64,000 nucleotides of DNA from an uncultured Thermoanaerobaculia bacterium (GTDB taxonomy: Bacteria; Acidobacteriota; Thermoanaerobaculia; Multivoradales; Multivoraceae), in NCBI GenBank assembly GCA_951812325.1, contig OX638294.1, positions 3,134,859 through 3,198,858 on the forward strand, written 5' to 3'. The notes under the pieces were generated by a model, which worked only from the letters and a program-made list of their open reading frames with translations, had not been told where the DNA came from and did no database searches. A program made the translations under genes and the position numbers. Numbering within the stretch: position 1 is the stretch's first letter; every line of letters begins with the position of its first letter. Below are positions 7,748 to 16,567 of this stretch, in pieces.

Positions 7748-9019
7748 ATGTTCAAGTTGTTTGTCGGCGCAACGATCGCTTTCACGATGTTCGCCAGTCC
7801 GGTCGCTGCACAGTCGCGTCAGCAGGAGGTGGCGGATTCGGCTGCCTTGTGGGCCGACGAAGGATCGCCTTTGCCGAGCGTTCGCGATGCTCTGCGTTCA
7901 GGCGGCAGTGGTCCGGAGTTGGTCGTGATTCCGGCTGGCAGCGTTTCGACGGACGGCCCTTGTACGCCGACGTCCGACGTGCTTCAGTTCGACGGCGACT
8001 ACAGCGTTCGCATGTGCTACATCACCGGCGAAGGCGAGACGGGACAGGCACAGGCGGGTGTATGGGCTTCCAGTCAATCCGGGATTCTCTGGTTCTTCAG
8101 CCGGGAGAACGCGGAAGTTCTGGTCAAGGTGCTGGACGGTTGCGAGTACAACGGGCACCGATGGGTCTTCGTGGCGCCGGTGACGGACCTCGGCTTCGAA
8201 CTTCGGGTCACCGGGCCGGACGGCGACACCTGGACTCATACAAACGAGGCGGGCACGACAGCGCCAACCAGGAGCGATACGAGCGCCTTCAGATGTAGTG
8301 GCGCCGTCGGCGGTGGTCCGGAGTCGGCCGTGATTCCGGCAGGCAGTTTTCAGATGGGCTGTGTATCGGACAGCGTGTTGTGTGACGACGACGAGTTTCC
8401 GGTGCATACGGTGACGATTCCGGCGCCTCTTGCGGTGGGGAAGTACGAGGTGACGTTTTCGGAGTGGGATGCATGCGTGGAGGCTGGCGGTTGCCGTCAT
8501 GTTCCGGATGATTGGGGTTGGGGTCGCGGCAATCGTCCTGTGATGAGCGTGAGTTGGGAGGACACGCAGGAGTACGTTGCGTGGCTTTCGGCGGAGACCG
8601 GGTTCGAGTACCGGCTGTTGAGCGAGTCGGAGTGGGAGTACGCTGCGCGGGCAGGCACGCGCACGACGTACAGTTGGGGCAATGAGATTGGTGATAACCG
8701 TGCGAACTGTGCTGGTTGCGGGAGCCCTTACGACGACAGGACGGCGCCTGTGGGCTCGTTTGCTGCAAACGCCTTCGGCTTGCACGACATGCATGGCAAC
8801 GTACGGGAGTGGGTTGAGGACTGCTGGAACGGGAGCTACGTTGGCGCGCCGTCCGACGGCAGCGCCTGGCTGCGCGGTGAGTGTTCCGTTCGCGTCCTTC
8901 GGGGCGGTTCCTGGTTCTGGGGACCGGGGTTCTCCCGCGCCGCGAACCGCACCAATTTCCCGTCCAGGGACCAGAACATCATCAGCGGCTTCCGCGTTGC
9001 CCGGACACTCACGCCGTGA
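7748..9019 (+). CDS. secreted protein with FGE-sulfatase (SUMF1-type) domain
   Basis: ATG 7748 follows GGGAAGGA and opens a signal peptide (FKLFVGATIAFTMFASPVAAQ). Residues about 50-195 form a Cys-containing beta domain with an NGHRWVFVAPVTDLGFEL core and a DTSAFRC ending. Residues about 200-423 are an FGE-sulfatase fold: VIPAGSFQMG, PLAVGKYEVTFSEWDAC, RPVMSVSWEDTQEYVAWLS, YRLLSESEWEYAARAGT, GLHDMHGNVREWVEDCW and VLRGGSW. The copper-binding cysteines that follow RGGSW in true formylglycine-generating enzymes are absent, so a binding rather than oxidase role is likely. Many codons end in T, unlike neighbouring genes, which hints at acquisition. Confidence 0.85.
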   Translation: MFKLFVGATIAFTMFASPVAAQSRQQEVADSAALWADEGSPLPSVRDALRSGGSGPELVVIPAGSVSTDGPCTPTSDVLQFDGDYSVRMCYITGEGETGQAQAGVWASSQSGILWFFSRENAEVLVKVLDGCEYNGHRWVFVAPVTDLGFELRVTGPDGDTWTHTNEAGTTAPTRSDTSAFRCSGAVGGGPESAVIPAGSFQMGCVSDSVLCDDDEFPVHTVTIPAPLAVGKYEVTFSEWDACVEAGGCRHVPDDWGWGRGNRPVMSVSWEDTQEYVAWLSAETGFEYRLLSESEWEYAARAGTRTTYSWGNEIGDNRANCAGCGSPYDDRTAPVGSFAANAFGLHDMHGNVREWVEDCWNGSYVGAPSDGSAWLRGECSVRVLRGGSWFWGPGFSRAANRTNFPSRDQNIISGFRVARTLTP

Positions 9020-9055
9020 GTCTTTGCCTCTTTGCCTCTCTTGGGGGTTCCAAGG

Positions 9056-9085
9056 GCGCCGGCCCCCTTTGATCCGGCGCGCCGG
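9056..9085. other. palindromic hairpin between convergent genes
   Basis: GCGCCGG at 9056-9062 pairs with CCGGCGC at 9074-9080, and 9074-9085 is itself a perfect 12-bp palindrome. It lies between two converging genes and could act as a bidirectional transcription barrier, but no T-run follows on either strand. Confidence 0.3.
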
Positions 9086-9197
9086 CAGGAGTCGCTTGGG
9101 CTGTTGGCCTGGACGTCTTCAGCCGGGAGGCTCTCGGAATCGAGTAAGGGCGTCCGGTTAGGGGATTCCTCGATTCCGCGCCGCGAACTTCGGCCTG

Positions 9198-11294
9198 CTA
9201 GCTCTCTTCGTCCGCCCGCTTCGCTTCGGCGATGATCTTCTCCTGGATCTGGCGGGGGACTTCTTCGTAGTGGGAGAAGGTCATCGTGAAGCTGGAGCGG
9301 CCCTGGGTCATGGAGCGCAGGGCGGGGGCGTAGGTCAGCATCTCGGCCATGGGGACGGTGGCCTTGACGATCTGGGCGCTGCCCTTGGCTTCCACGCCCT
9401 GGGGGCGGCCGCGTCGTGAGGACAGGTCGCTCATGATGTCGCCCATGAAGTCCTCGGTCGTGCTGATGTCCACCTGCATCACCGGTTCGAGCAGGGTGGG
9501 GGCTGCCCTGGCCAGCGCGTCCTTGAAAGCGAGGGAGCCGGCGACCTTGAAGGCCATTTCGGACGAGTCGACGTCGTGGTACTTGCCGTCCTGGAGGCGG
9601 ACCCGGAAGTTGCCGACCGGGTAGCCGGCGAGGTAGCCGCGCGCGGCTGCCTCGAGCAGGCCCTTCTCGACAGCCGGGCGGTAGTTCTGGGGAATCGAAC
9701 CGCCGAAGATCTCGTCGACGAATTCGTAGTCCTCCGCAGTCGCGACGGGTTCGATCGTGATCGTGCAGTCGGCGAACTGGCCGCGGCCGCCGCTCTGCTT
9801 CTTGTGCCGACCGTGACCGACCGCCGGCCTCCTGATCGCTTCGCGGTAGGGCACCTTGGGCGGGTGGAGGATGACCTCGACTTTGGAGCGCGCCTTGAGC
9901 TTCGAGACCGCGATCTCGACATGGAGCTGACCGGCGCCCGAGAGGAGGAACTCGCCGGTCTGCGGGTCGCGGCCCGCCCGCAGGCTCGGATCTTCCTCGA
10001 CCAGCCGGAGCACCGCCTCGCCGATCTTCTCCTCGTCTCCCTTCGTCTTCGGCTCGATCGCGAACGAGATCGCGGCGACCGGAGGGTTGGGGAAGCCGAG
10101 GTGCAGTGGCCGTTCGCGGCTCGTGATCGAGTCGCCGGTGACGCTGCTCTTGAGCTTTGCGACGCCGCCGAGGTCGCCTTCGAGGAGTTGGGGCACGTCC
10201 TGCCCGACCTTGCCCTGCATGTGCATCAGATGGCCGACACGCTCGGCTTCCTCGCGCCGGGCGTTCCAGTAGCTGGTATCGGAGGTCATGCGGCCCGAGG
10301 CCACGCGGAGCAGGGAGACGCGGCCGGTGAAGGGGTCGTTCAGGGTCTTGAAGACGATCGCGCTGACAGGGGCGCCGTCCCCCCGCTCGAGTGCGACGGA
10401 TTCTCCGCCGAGGTCGGAAGCCGGCATGGCTGGCGCGCCCACCGGCGACGGCAACAACCTGACCACCGCGTCGAGCAGGGCCGAGTTGGCGATGCCGTGA
10501 CCGGCTGAGGACATCGTGACCGGGAACAGCTTCCGGTTCCTGATCGCGTTCTTGAGCCCTCCGACCAGCTGCTCCTGATCCAGGTCGCCTTGATCGAAGT
10601 AGGCCTCCATCAGTTCGTCGTCGCTCTCCGCGACGGCTTCCGTGAGCTTGCCCCGCCAGTCGTCGATCCGGGCTTCCAGTTCGGCCGGCGGCGCCGATGC
10701 CCGGGCGCGCCCGGCGCCGTCCCGGTCGTAGACGTACGCCTTGCCGCTGAGCAGGTCCACCACTCCGGTGAAGGTCTTGCCGTCGCCGATCGGAATCTGG
10801 ACCGGCAGGGCCATGCGGTCGAAGTTCTTCTGCAGTTCGGCGATACAACCCTCGAAGTCGATGTTGTCCCGGTCCATCTTGGTCAGGTGGAGCATGACCG
10901 GCTGGTCCATGTCCGCCGCGATCTCCCAGACCTTCTCCGCCATGACCTGCGTCGGCGAGGCCGCGTTCAGGCACAGCAGCGCGGCATCGGCCGCCCGCAT
11001 GCCCGAGGCGGCTTCGTGAACGAAGATGCCTGAGCCCGGGCAGTCGATCAGGTTGATCTTGTGCTCGCCGGCGGTGTCGGACCACGGCGTGTAGCAGACG
11101 GCGAGGCCGATGGAGATGCCGCGACGGGTCTCCTCCTCGTCGAAGTCGGTGACGGTGTTGCCATCCTCGACCCGATTCTGCCTGTTGAAGACGCCGCCGG
11201 TGTAGAGCAGGCCGGCAAGCAGAGTCGTCTTGCCGGTGTCGTTGTGTCCAACGACGGCGAGGTTGCGAATCAGTTCTGAACTTTCGAGTTGCAT
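9198..11294 (-). CDS. EF-G-like translational GTPase (second EF-G type)
   Basis: The 698-residue protein has the EF-G domain layout: a GTPase domain with P-loop GHNDTGKT (residues 16-23), RRGISI switch I, DCPGSG in place of DTPG, and TKMD for nucleotide specificity; then domain II, and domains III-V ending with RRGRPQGVEAKGSAQIVKA and the SFTMTFSHYEEVP C-terminus. The start at 11294 excludes 17 upstream codons that lack homology. It is not next to rpsL/rpsG, so it is unlikely to be the main fusA; homologues often act in recycling or under stress. No tetM-like neighbours are present. Confidence 0.85.
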   Translation of the reverse strand: MQLESSELIRNLAVVGHNDTGKTTLLAGLLYTGGVFNRQNRVEDGNTVTDFDEEETRRGISIGLAVCYTPWSDTAGEHKINLIDCPGSGIFVHEAASGMRAADAALLCLNAASPTQVMAEKVWEIAADMDQPVMLHLTKMDRDNIDFEGCIAELQKNFDRMALPVQIPIGDGKTFTGVVDLLSGKAYVYDRDGAGRARASAPPAELEARIDDWRGKLTEAVAESDDELMEAYFDQGDLDQEQLVGGLKNAIRNRKLFPVTMSSAGHGIANSALLDAVVRLLPSPVGAPAMPASDLGGESVALERGDGAPVSAIVFKTLNDPFTGRVSLLRVASGRMTSDTSYWNARREEAERVGHLMHMQGKVGQDVPQLLEGDLGGVAKLKSSVTGDSITSRERPLHLGFPNPPVAAISFAIEPKTKGDEEKIGEAVLRLVEEDPSLRAGRDPQTGEFLLSGAGQLHVEIAVSKLKARSKVEVILHPPKVPYREAIRRPAVGHGRHKKQSGGRGQFADCTITIEPVATAEDYEFVDEIFGGSIPQNYRPAVEKGLLEAAARGYLAGYPVGNFRVRLQDGKYHDVDSSEMAFKVAGSLAFKDALARAAPTLLEPVMQVDISTTEDFMGDIMSDLSSRRGRPQGVEAKGSAQIVKATVPMAEMLTYAPALRSMTQGRSSFTMTFSHYEEVPRQIQEKIIAEAKRADEES

Positions 11295-11374
11295 CGGACC
11301 GGAGAAGATACCACGCGGCCCAACCCTCCACGCCCTGAGCTCCACACCCTGCCAACCGGGTGGAGAAGGACACG

Positions 11375-12766
11375 CTAGCGCTGGCCGGCGGGCTGGATCT
11401 CGATCGTTCCCAGGTCCTCGAGTTGCGGTGCGAGTTCGGCTGCCGGCCCGACCGCGGTCACGGTGAGCCGGTCCGGGAACAGATGGCGCCGACAGACCTC
11501 GTGGACGTCTTCTCTGGTCGTGGCGCGGATCCGTTCGGGCCAGCGTTGGTACTCGTCGTGGTCCAGATCGAAGGTGGCGAGCGCGTGCAGCCGGGAGGCG
11601 AGGTTCCGGATCGTCTGCAGGGTGTAGGGGAATACGCCGACCAGGTAGTTGCGGGCGTCGTCGAGTTCCCTTTTGCTCGGCGGCTCACCGCGCAGACGCT
11701 TGAGCTCGCCGATGATCTCCCTGCAGGCGGCGCCGGTTGCTTCGTTGGTCACCGCCGTCGAGACGACGAACGGGCCGGGACCCCGGCGGGAGCTGAAACT
11801 GCTGGAGACGCCGTAGGTGTAGCCGTGCCGCTCTCTCAGGCTGAGGTTCAGGCGGCTGATGAACTTGCCGCCGAGGATCGAGTTCGCCACCTGAATCGGG
11901 ACCCGGTCGGGATGGCGGCGCGCTATCCCGGCATGGCCCAGGCGCAACTGCGTCTGCCTGGCGTCGGGCCGGTCCACGATCACGACGCGGCGGCCGGGGG
12001 TCGCCGGGCTCGCCGGTTCGAGGGCGGCCGGTTCGTCGTCGAAGCGCCTGCCGTGGGCTCGGAGCCGGCGTTCGATCTTCTCCTCGATCGCCTTCCGCAC
12101 CCGGCCGGCCCCGAGGCCTCCGACTGCAATCAGGTGGCAGGAACGGGCGGCGAGGGCGCTTTCGTGAAACGCTGCGATCTCGCTTCGGGTGATCGCCCGG
12201 GTGGTCTCGCGATCGCCGATCGTTGCGTTGCCGTAGGGAGTCTCGCCATAGACGGCGCGCGCGAAGGCGGCCCGGGCCAGACTGCCGGGGTCGCTGCGGC
12301 GCCGGTCGATCTCGGCCAGCCGGCGCCGGCGGGCACGATCGATTTCCTCTGGCCCGAACGTCGGTTGCAGCGCCGCTTCCGCCACCAGTTCCAGGCCCGC
12401 CGCGACATCCTCCGAGCGGATCGTCGTGCCGACTCGCGCCCTTTCCCACGAGCAGGAAGACGAGATGCCGGTCCCCAGGTCTTCTGCTGCGGCGGCGAAC
12501 TGGAGCGCCGTGCGCCTCCTGGTGCCCTTGCTGCGCAATCCGGCCGTGAACGAGGCGAGGCCCGCCAGGCCCGGAGCGTCGAGTTCACTGCCGCCGGGCA
12601 TGAGCAGGGTGACGGTGACCAGGCTGCGGTCGGGGACGTCGATGGTCCACAGACGGACGCCGGACCCGAGGCGCTCGTGCTCGAATGGAGGGAACGCGCA
12701 GGACCGGCTCGGCGCCGGCGCGGGAGGCCGGCTGCGGTCCAGCGCGGCGAAGGCTGCGGTGTTCAT
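11375..12766 (-). CDS. M16 family peptidase-like protein, non-catalytic subunit
   Basis: The 463-residue protein has the two-lobed M16 (pitrilysin/processing peptidase) fold: an N-terminal half with PGGSELDAPGLAGLASFTAG and a C-terminal half with RLNLSLRERHGYTYGVSSSF, the R/Y motif of the inactive lobe. Where active members have HxxEH, this one has GLASF (about residues 69-73), so it cannot bind zinc. It overlaps the active partner gene by 4 bp, so the two probably form a heterodimer as in other bacterial M16 pairs. Confidence 0.88.
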   Translation of the reverse strand: MNTAAFAALDRSRPPAPAPSRSCAFPPFEHERLGSGVRLWTIDVPDRSLVTVTLLMPGGSELDAPGLAGLASFTAGLRSKGTRRRTALQFAAAAEDLGTGISSSCSWERARVGTTIRSEDVAAGLELVAEAALQPTFGPEEIDRARRRRLAEIDRRRSDPGSLARAAFARAVYGETPYGNATIGDRETTRAITRSEIAAFHESALAARSCHLIAVGGLGAGRVRKAIEEKIERRLRAHGRRFDDEPAALEPASPATPGRRVVIVDRPDARQTQLRLGHAGIARRHPDRVPIQVANSILGGKFISRLNLSLRERHGYTYGVSSSFSSRRGPGPFVVSTAVTNEATGAACREIIGELKRLRGEPPSKRELDDARNYLVGVFPYTLQTIRNLASRLHALATFDLDHDEYQRWPERIRATTREDVHEVCRRHLFPDRLTVTAVGPAAELAPQLEDLGTIEIQPAGQR

Positions 12767-14055
12767 TCCCTGGGCGTCACAACGACGGCCGCGCGGCGTT
12801 GCTCGCCGAGAGCGCGCTCGGCTAGGCTGCGAATCTGCTCTGCATCAACCCGGAGCAGCCGATCCGGTTCGCTCCAGGCGAGAGCGGGATCGTCGAGGTA
12901 GGTCGCCGCGGCGGACAGCCGGTCCGCGCACAGAGCCAGGTCCTGTTCGCTGTCGCGATAGTCGAGCAGCAGAATCCGCCGTGCCCGCTCGAGTTCGGAC
13001 TCGGTCGGACCCTGCGCGCGAATCGCTTCGATGTGTTCGAGGACAGCCTGCTCGACCGCCTCGGCATTTCCCGGCGGATCGGGCTCGCGGCTCTGACAGG
13101 TGGCGACGACCGCGAACATGGCGCAGATCTCCGTCGGCAGGATCATCGCGGATACGGACTGCGCGATCTGGCGTTCGTAGACCAGGTCGCGGTGGAGCCG
13201 GCTCATCATCCCGGACGAGAGAATCGTCGCCAGCATCGCGCCGGCGTGCCAGTCGTCGCTGCCGTAGCCGTCCAGACACCAGGCGGAGTAGGAGCGAGGC
13301 AGTTCGATCGTGTCCTCGAGCACTTGCCGCGCCGTCCCGTGGGGGCCGATTTCCGCTGCCGGCTCGACAGGCGGCGCCTGCGGAAGCGGTGCGGCCGGGA
13401 TGTCTTCGAAGTAGCGCCTGACCTGATCCAGGGCGCGGGCGCCATCGATGTCGCCCGCCAGGGTCAGGACCGCGTTGTTCGGCCGGTACCAGGCGCGGAA
13501 GAAGTCCCGCACTCCGTCGAGGGTCGCTGCCTCGAGGTCCTCCATGTAGCCGATCACCGGCCAGGCGTACGGATGGCTGCTGCCGTCGCTCTGGCGGTAG
13601 AGGAGTTCGCCGAGGCGCTCGATGGCGAATCCGTAGGGCTGATTGTCGACGCGCTGCAGACGCTCGTTCATCACCACGGAGAGCTGGTTCTCGAACTTCT
13701 CCCGGGTCAGGGCCTCGAGCAGGAAACCGAGACGGTCCGATTCCAGCCACAGGCCGAGTTCGAGATGGTTGGAGGGCAGAGTTTCGTAGTAGTTCGTGCG
13801 GTCGTACCAGGTCGAGCCGTTGGCGACGCCGCCGACGCTCTGGATGTGCTCGAAGTGTCCGTTCCCGGAGACGTGCGCGGAGCCCTGGAACAGCATGTGT
13901 TCGAACAGGTGGGCCAGTCCGGTGCTGCCGGTGACCTCGTTCTTCGAGCCGACGTGGTACCAGACGTTCACGGCGGCCAGCGGCAGGCGCCGGTCTTCGT
14001 GCAGCACGACGCGCAGACCATTGGCGAGTTCGTGCTGCTCCAGATGACGGGACAT
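12763..14055 (-). CDS. M16 family zinc peptidase, catalytic subunit
   Basis: A 430-residue M16 metallopeptidase with an intact HLFEH zinc motif at residues 49-53 and the downstream glutamate region (SVVMNERLQRVDNQPYG). The first strand (ANGLRVVLHEDRRLPLAAVN) and GSKNEVTGSTGLAHLFEHM are diagnostic. No signal peptide is visible, so it is likely cytoplasmic or exported by other means. It is the first gene of the - strand group M16-M16-EF-G paralogue, and its start faces lexA across an 82-bp divergent spacer. Confidence 0.92.
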   Translation of the reverse strand: MSRHLEQHELANGLRVVLHEDRRLPLAAVNVWYHVGSKNEVTGSTGLAHLFEHMLFQGSAHVSGNGHFEHIQSVGGVANGSTWYDRTNYYETLPSNHLELGLWLESDRLGFLLEALTREKFENQLSVVMNERLQRVDNQPYGFAIERLGELLYRQSDGSSHPYAWPVIGYMEDLEAATLDGVRDFFRAWYRPNNAVLTLAGDIDGARALDQVRRYFEDIPAAPLPQAPPVEPAAEIGPHGTARQVLEDTIELPRSYSAWCLDGYGSDDWHAGAMLATILSSGMMSRLHRDLVYERQIAQSVSAMILPTEICAMFAVVATCQSREPDPPGNAEAVEQAVLEHIEAIRAQGPTESELERARRILLLDYRDSEQDLALCADRLSAAATYLDDPALAWSEPDRLLRVDAEQIRSLAERALGEQRRAAVVVTPRE

Positions 14056-14137
14056 CGGTCGGGTAGTGTATGCGGCGCTGCGGCGCGGACAACCGACGCT
14101 TGCCTTACGCTCGATTTCCGTCTAGCATCGTCGGTTG

Positions 14138-14761
14138 ATGGATGACTTCCTGACCGAACGACAGAAGCAGGTTCTCGACTTCGTGTGCGAGTTCGTTTCC
14201 GCTCGGGGCGTGGCGCCCACTCATCTGGAAATCCGGCGCCGCTTCGGTTACCGCTCCTACGGCACCGTCCACAAGCACCTGAAGCTGCTGCGGCAGAAGG
14301 GCTACCTTCGGGGCGGGTGGAATCAGAAGCGCGGAATCGAGCTGACCGACAAGACGCTCGGTTCCCGCCGCCTGGCGCCTCCCGCCGTGCCCTTTCACGG
14401 CCGGATCGCGGCCGGGCGGCCGATCGAGGCGGTGGCCGGCGTCGACGACCTGTCGGTGCCTGAGCATCTCCTTGCAGGCGGCGCAGCCGACCGGCACTAC
14501 GTCCTTCAGGTGGAAGGCGACTCGATGGTGGACGACGGCATCTGTGACGGCGACATCGTGGTCATCGCCAGAAGGGAAGATGCCCATGCGGGCGAGATGA
14601 TCGTGGCTCTCGTCGAGGACGAGGCGACTCTGAAGCGGTACTACCCTGAAGGCGCGAAGGTTCGGCTGCAGCCCGCGAACCGGGAAATGGAGCCCATCTA
14701 CGTGCCCGCCGACCGGCTGCGCGTTCAGGGCGTCGTCGTCGGCCTGATGCGTCGCTATTGA
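14138..14761 (+). CDS. lexA: LexA-type SOS repressor
   Basis: LexA represses DNA-damage genes and is inactivated by RecA-stimulated self-cleavage. The 207-residue protein has an N-terminal winged helix (LTERQKQVLDFVCEFV and the recognition segment YRSYGTVHKHLKLLRQKGYL), a linker with the Ala92-Gly93 cleavage site (GRIAAGRPIE), and the S24 catalytic dyad Ser129 (EGDSMVDDG) and Lys166 (ATLKRYY). ATG 14138 was chosen over an in-frame TTG one codon earlier. No Shine-Dalgarno is visible and the mRNA may be leaderless. I see no clear operator in the short divergent spacer. Confidence 0.93.
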   Translation: MDDFLTERQKQVLDFVCEFVSARGVAPTHLEIRRRFGYRSYGTVHKHLKLLRQKGYLRGGWNQKRGIELTDKTLGSRRLAPPAVPFHGRIAAGRPIEAVAGVDDLSVPEHLLAGGAADRHYVLQVEGDSMVDDGICDGDIVVIARREDAHAGEMIVALVEDEATLKRYYPEGAKVRLQPANREMEPIYVPADRLRVQGVVVGLMRRY

Positions 14762-14791
14762 GATCGCGCGGGCCGCGGCGGGACTCCCGCG

Positions 14792-16567
14792 TCAACTGCC
14801 GCCGGCGGTGAGCGTGCGCCTGGAGCCGTCCCGGGGCACGCCGTAGTACGACAGCAGGCCCTCGACGATGGCCTCGGCGACCCGCTGCCGGTAGACGCGC
14901 GTCTTGATCAGCCGGCGGTCCTGCTCGTTGCCCAGGTTGCAGACCTCAAGCAGGATCTTGGCCGGTACCCGGTTGAAGCGCAGCTGTGCCGGCACGTAGG
15001 CGCGGCGCCCGCGGACGATCCGGTCACGGATCGGACCGTTGTGATGGATCGCCAGGTCGGAGCTTCTGAAGCTGGCGAGCATGTGCTCGGCGAGGTCGCG
15101 GGACAGGCCCTTGCTGGTGGTCCGTTCGTTCCTCGTGAAGGACACGCGCGGTTCCGACCTGACTTCCCGGCGGGATGTGTAGGGCGCTCCGGTCTTGCCG
15201 TAGTTGTTCGTGATGCCGACGAGCCCCGGGATGTAGACCATGGCCCCCCTGAGCGAATGGTGCAGCGAATCGGCGTGAATCGAGATGAAGATCACCTGCC
15301 CCGGGTCGACGCCCTCCTTCCGCTTCTGTTGATAGATCCAGTTCGCGAAGTACCAGCGGAAGTTGGTTGCCACGGCGGCCTTGTCGATCCGGTACGGCGG
15401 ATTGGTGAGCACGGCGTGGCCGCTGGACTGCGGCAGCACGTCGGCGTCGATGATGCGGAACGTCGAGCCCTCGCGGGTCGTCGGCACGACGGTGGCGGCG
15501 GTACGGCTCTCCAGCACCTTCCGGGTTCGCAGCATGATGTCGTAGACGTAGTTGCTCTCCCAGATGCCTCCGACCGGTGCGCCGATGTCCCGGCCGCCGT
15601 GGCCGGCGTCGAGCACGACGGTCACGCCGTCGAGATCGAGTGCCAGCACGTCGTTCTCGATCTGTTCGCCGGCGGCGCGCTCCGACTCCCACTCCACCCG
15701 GAGCCGATCGTTCGGGGGCAGGTAGCGGGCCGCAAGCAGGTCGCGCGGGATCCTGACCTCGTAGCCGACCGGCAGATCTCTGACATCGCCGATCTCGTTG
15801 CGCTGTTCGATCACCCGCACCAGCTCGTTGACGTCCGCGGCGTACAGGCGCCCGGTAAAGCGCATGACGACACTCGAGTACAGGGCCTCACCCGCCTTGA
15901 GACGGTAGGCGGCGTACTCGCCCTTCCCGTCCGAGCCATAGCGGACGAAGGGTGTTGCCTCGTCGCCGGACGTCGTGTCCGCGGTTCGGGGCAGGGGCGC
16001 GGGAAGCATGCCCGCGAAGGGTTCAGCGAGGATGTTGCGAGGGACGAGGATCGTCTGTCCGGGACGGATCACGTTGCTGGTCAGACTGTTCGCCCGCCGC
16101 AGCGCCCGGTGGTTCTCGCCGGAGCCGGTGAACCACTCGGCGATGCTCCACAGGCTCTCTGCATCCCGGCTCCGCCTGGAGGACGAAACGCGGTGCCTCC
16201 AGCCGTCGGCAGCCGCCTGGTCCTTCGGCAACAGCGCACGGACCGCCGCCTGCCGGCTTCCCGCGGGCAGCAGGTCGAAGGGCACGCGGTAGCGGACCCC
16301 GCGTTTCAGACGCCGAAGGCCGCCGTTGGCGCGGCTGATCGCGGAGGAGTGCCTCGCGCTGCCGCAGAGCCGCTCCGCGAAGGCGAGCAGGCCCTCGTTG
16401 GCGCGGGGCTTCGCCTCGATGTGGATCGCGCCGTTCCCGGTCAATACGGCGACCGGCGTCGGCGATCCGATCTCGGGCACGGCGACCCGCTTCGTCGCGC
16501 CTGCGCCCACGGCGGGAATGAGAGCGGCGAGCGCCGCGGCGCAGGCGATTGCGGTCCGGGTATTCAT
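14792..16567 (-). CDS. N-acetylmuramoyl-L-alanine amidase with LysM-like repeats
   Basis: A periplasmic peptidoglycan hydrolase of 591 residues that cleaves the bond between MurNAc and the stem peptide. After a signal peptide (TRTAIACAAALAALIPAVGAG) come two LysM-like segments, the clearer being LWSIAEWFTG...RPGQTILVPRN at about residues 165-205. The C-terminal Amidase_3 domain has DAGHGGRDIGAP (zinc His), a Glu in IWESNYVYD, FISIHADS (second His) and a final catalytic region VPAKILLEVCNLGN. The start ATG overlaps the gatA stop by 4 bp, so translation is probably coupled. Confidence 0.92.
   Translation of the reverse strand: MNTRTAIACAAALAALIPAVGAGATKRVAVPEIGSPTPVAVLTGNGAIHIEAKPRANEGLLAFAERLCGSARHSSAISRANGGLRRLKRGVRYRVPFDLLPAGSRQAAVRALLPKDQAAADGWRHRVSSSRRSRDAESLWSIAEWFTGSGENHRALRRANSLTSNVIRPGQTILVPRNILAEPFAGMLPAPLPRTADTTSGDEATPFVRYGSDGKGEYAAYRLKAGEALYSSVVMRFTGRLYAADVNELVRVIEQRNEIGDVRDLPVGYEVRIPRDLLAARYLPPNDRLRVEWESERAAGEQIENDVLALDLDGVTVVLDAGHGGRDIGAPVGGIWESNYVYDIMLRTRKVLESRTAATVVPTTREGSTFRIIDADVLPQSSGHAVLTNPPYRIDKAAVATNFRWYFANWIYQQKRKEGVDPGQVIFISIHADSLHHSLRGAMVYIPGLVGITNNYGKTGAPYTSRREVRSEPRVSFTRNERTTSKGLSRDLAEHMLASFRSSDLAIHHNGPIRDRIVRGRRAYVPAQLRFNRVPAKILLEVCNLGNEQDRRLIKTRVYRQRVAEAIVEGLLSYYGVPRDGSRRTLTAGGS

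Noticed and set aside
8836..11373. 845-codon frame overlapping the EF-G paralogue on the same strand
   Set aside because: Arg/Gly/Pro-rich out-of-frame reading; the 698-residue frame carries all GTPase motifs.
14056..14137. SOS box in the lexA divergent spacer
   Set aside because: No palindrome of the CTG-N10-CAG or GAAC-N4-GTTC types was found in these 82 bp.
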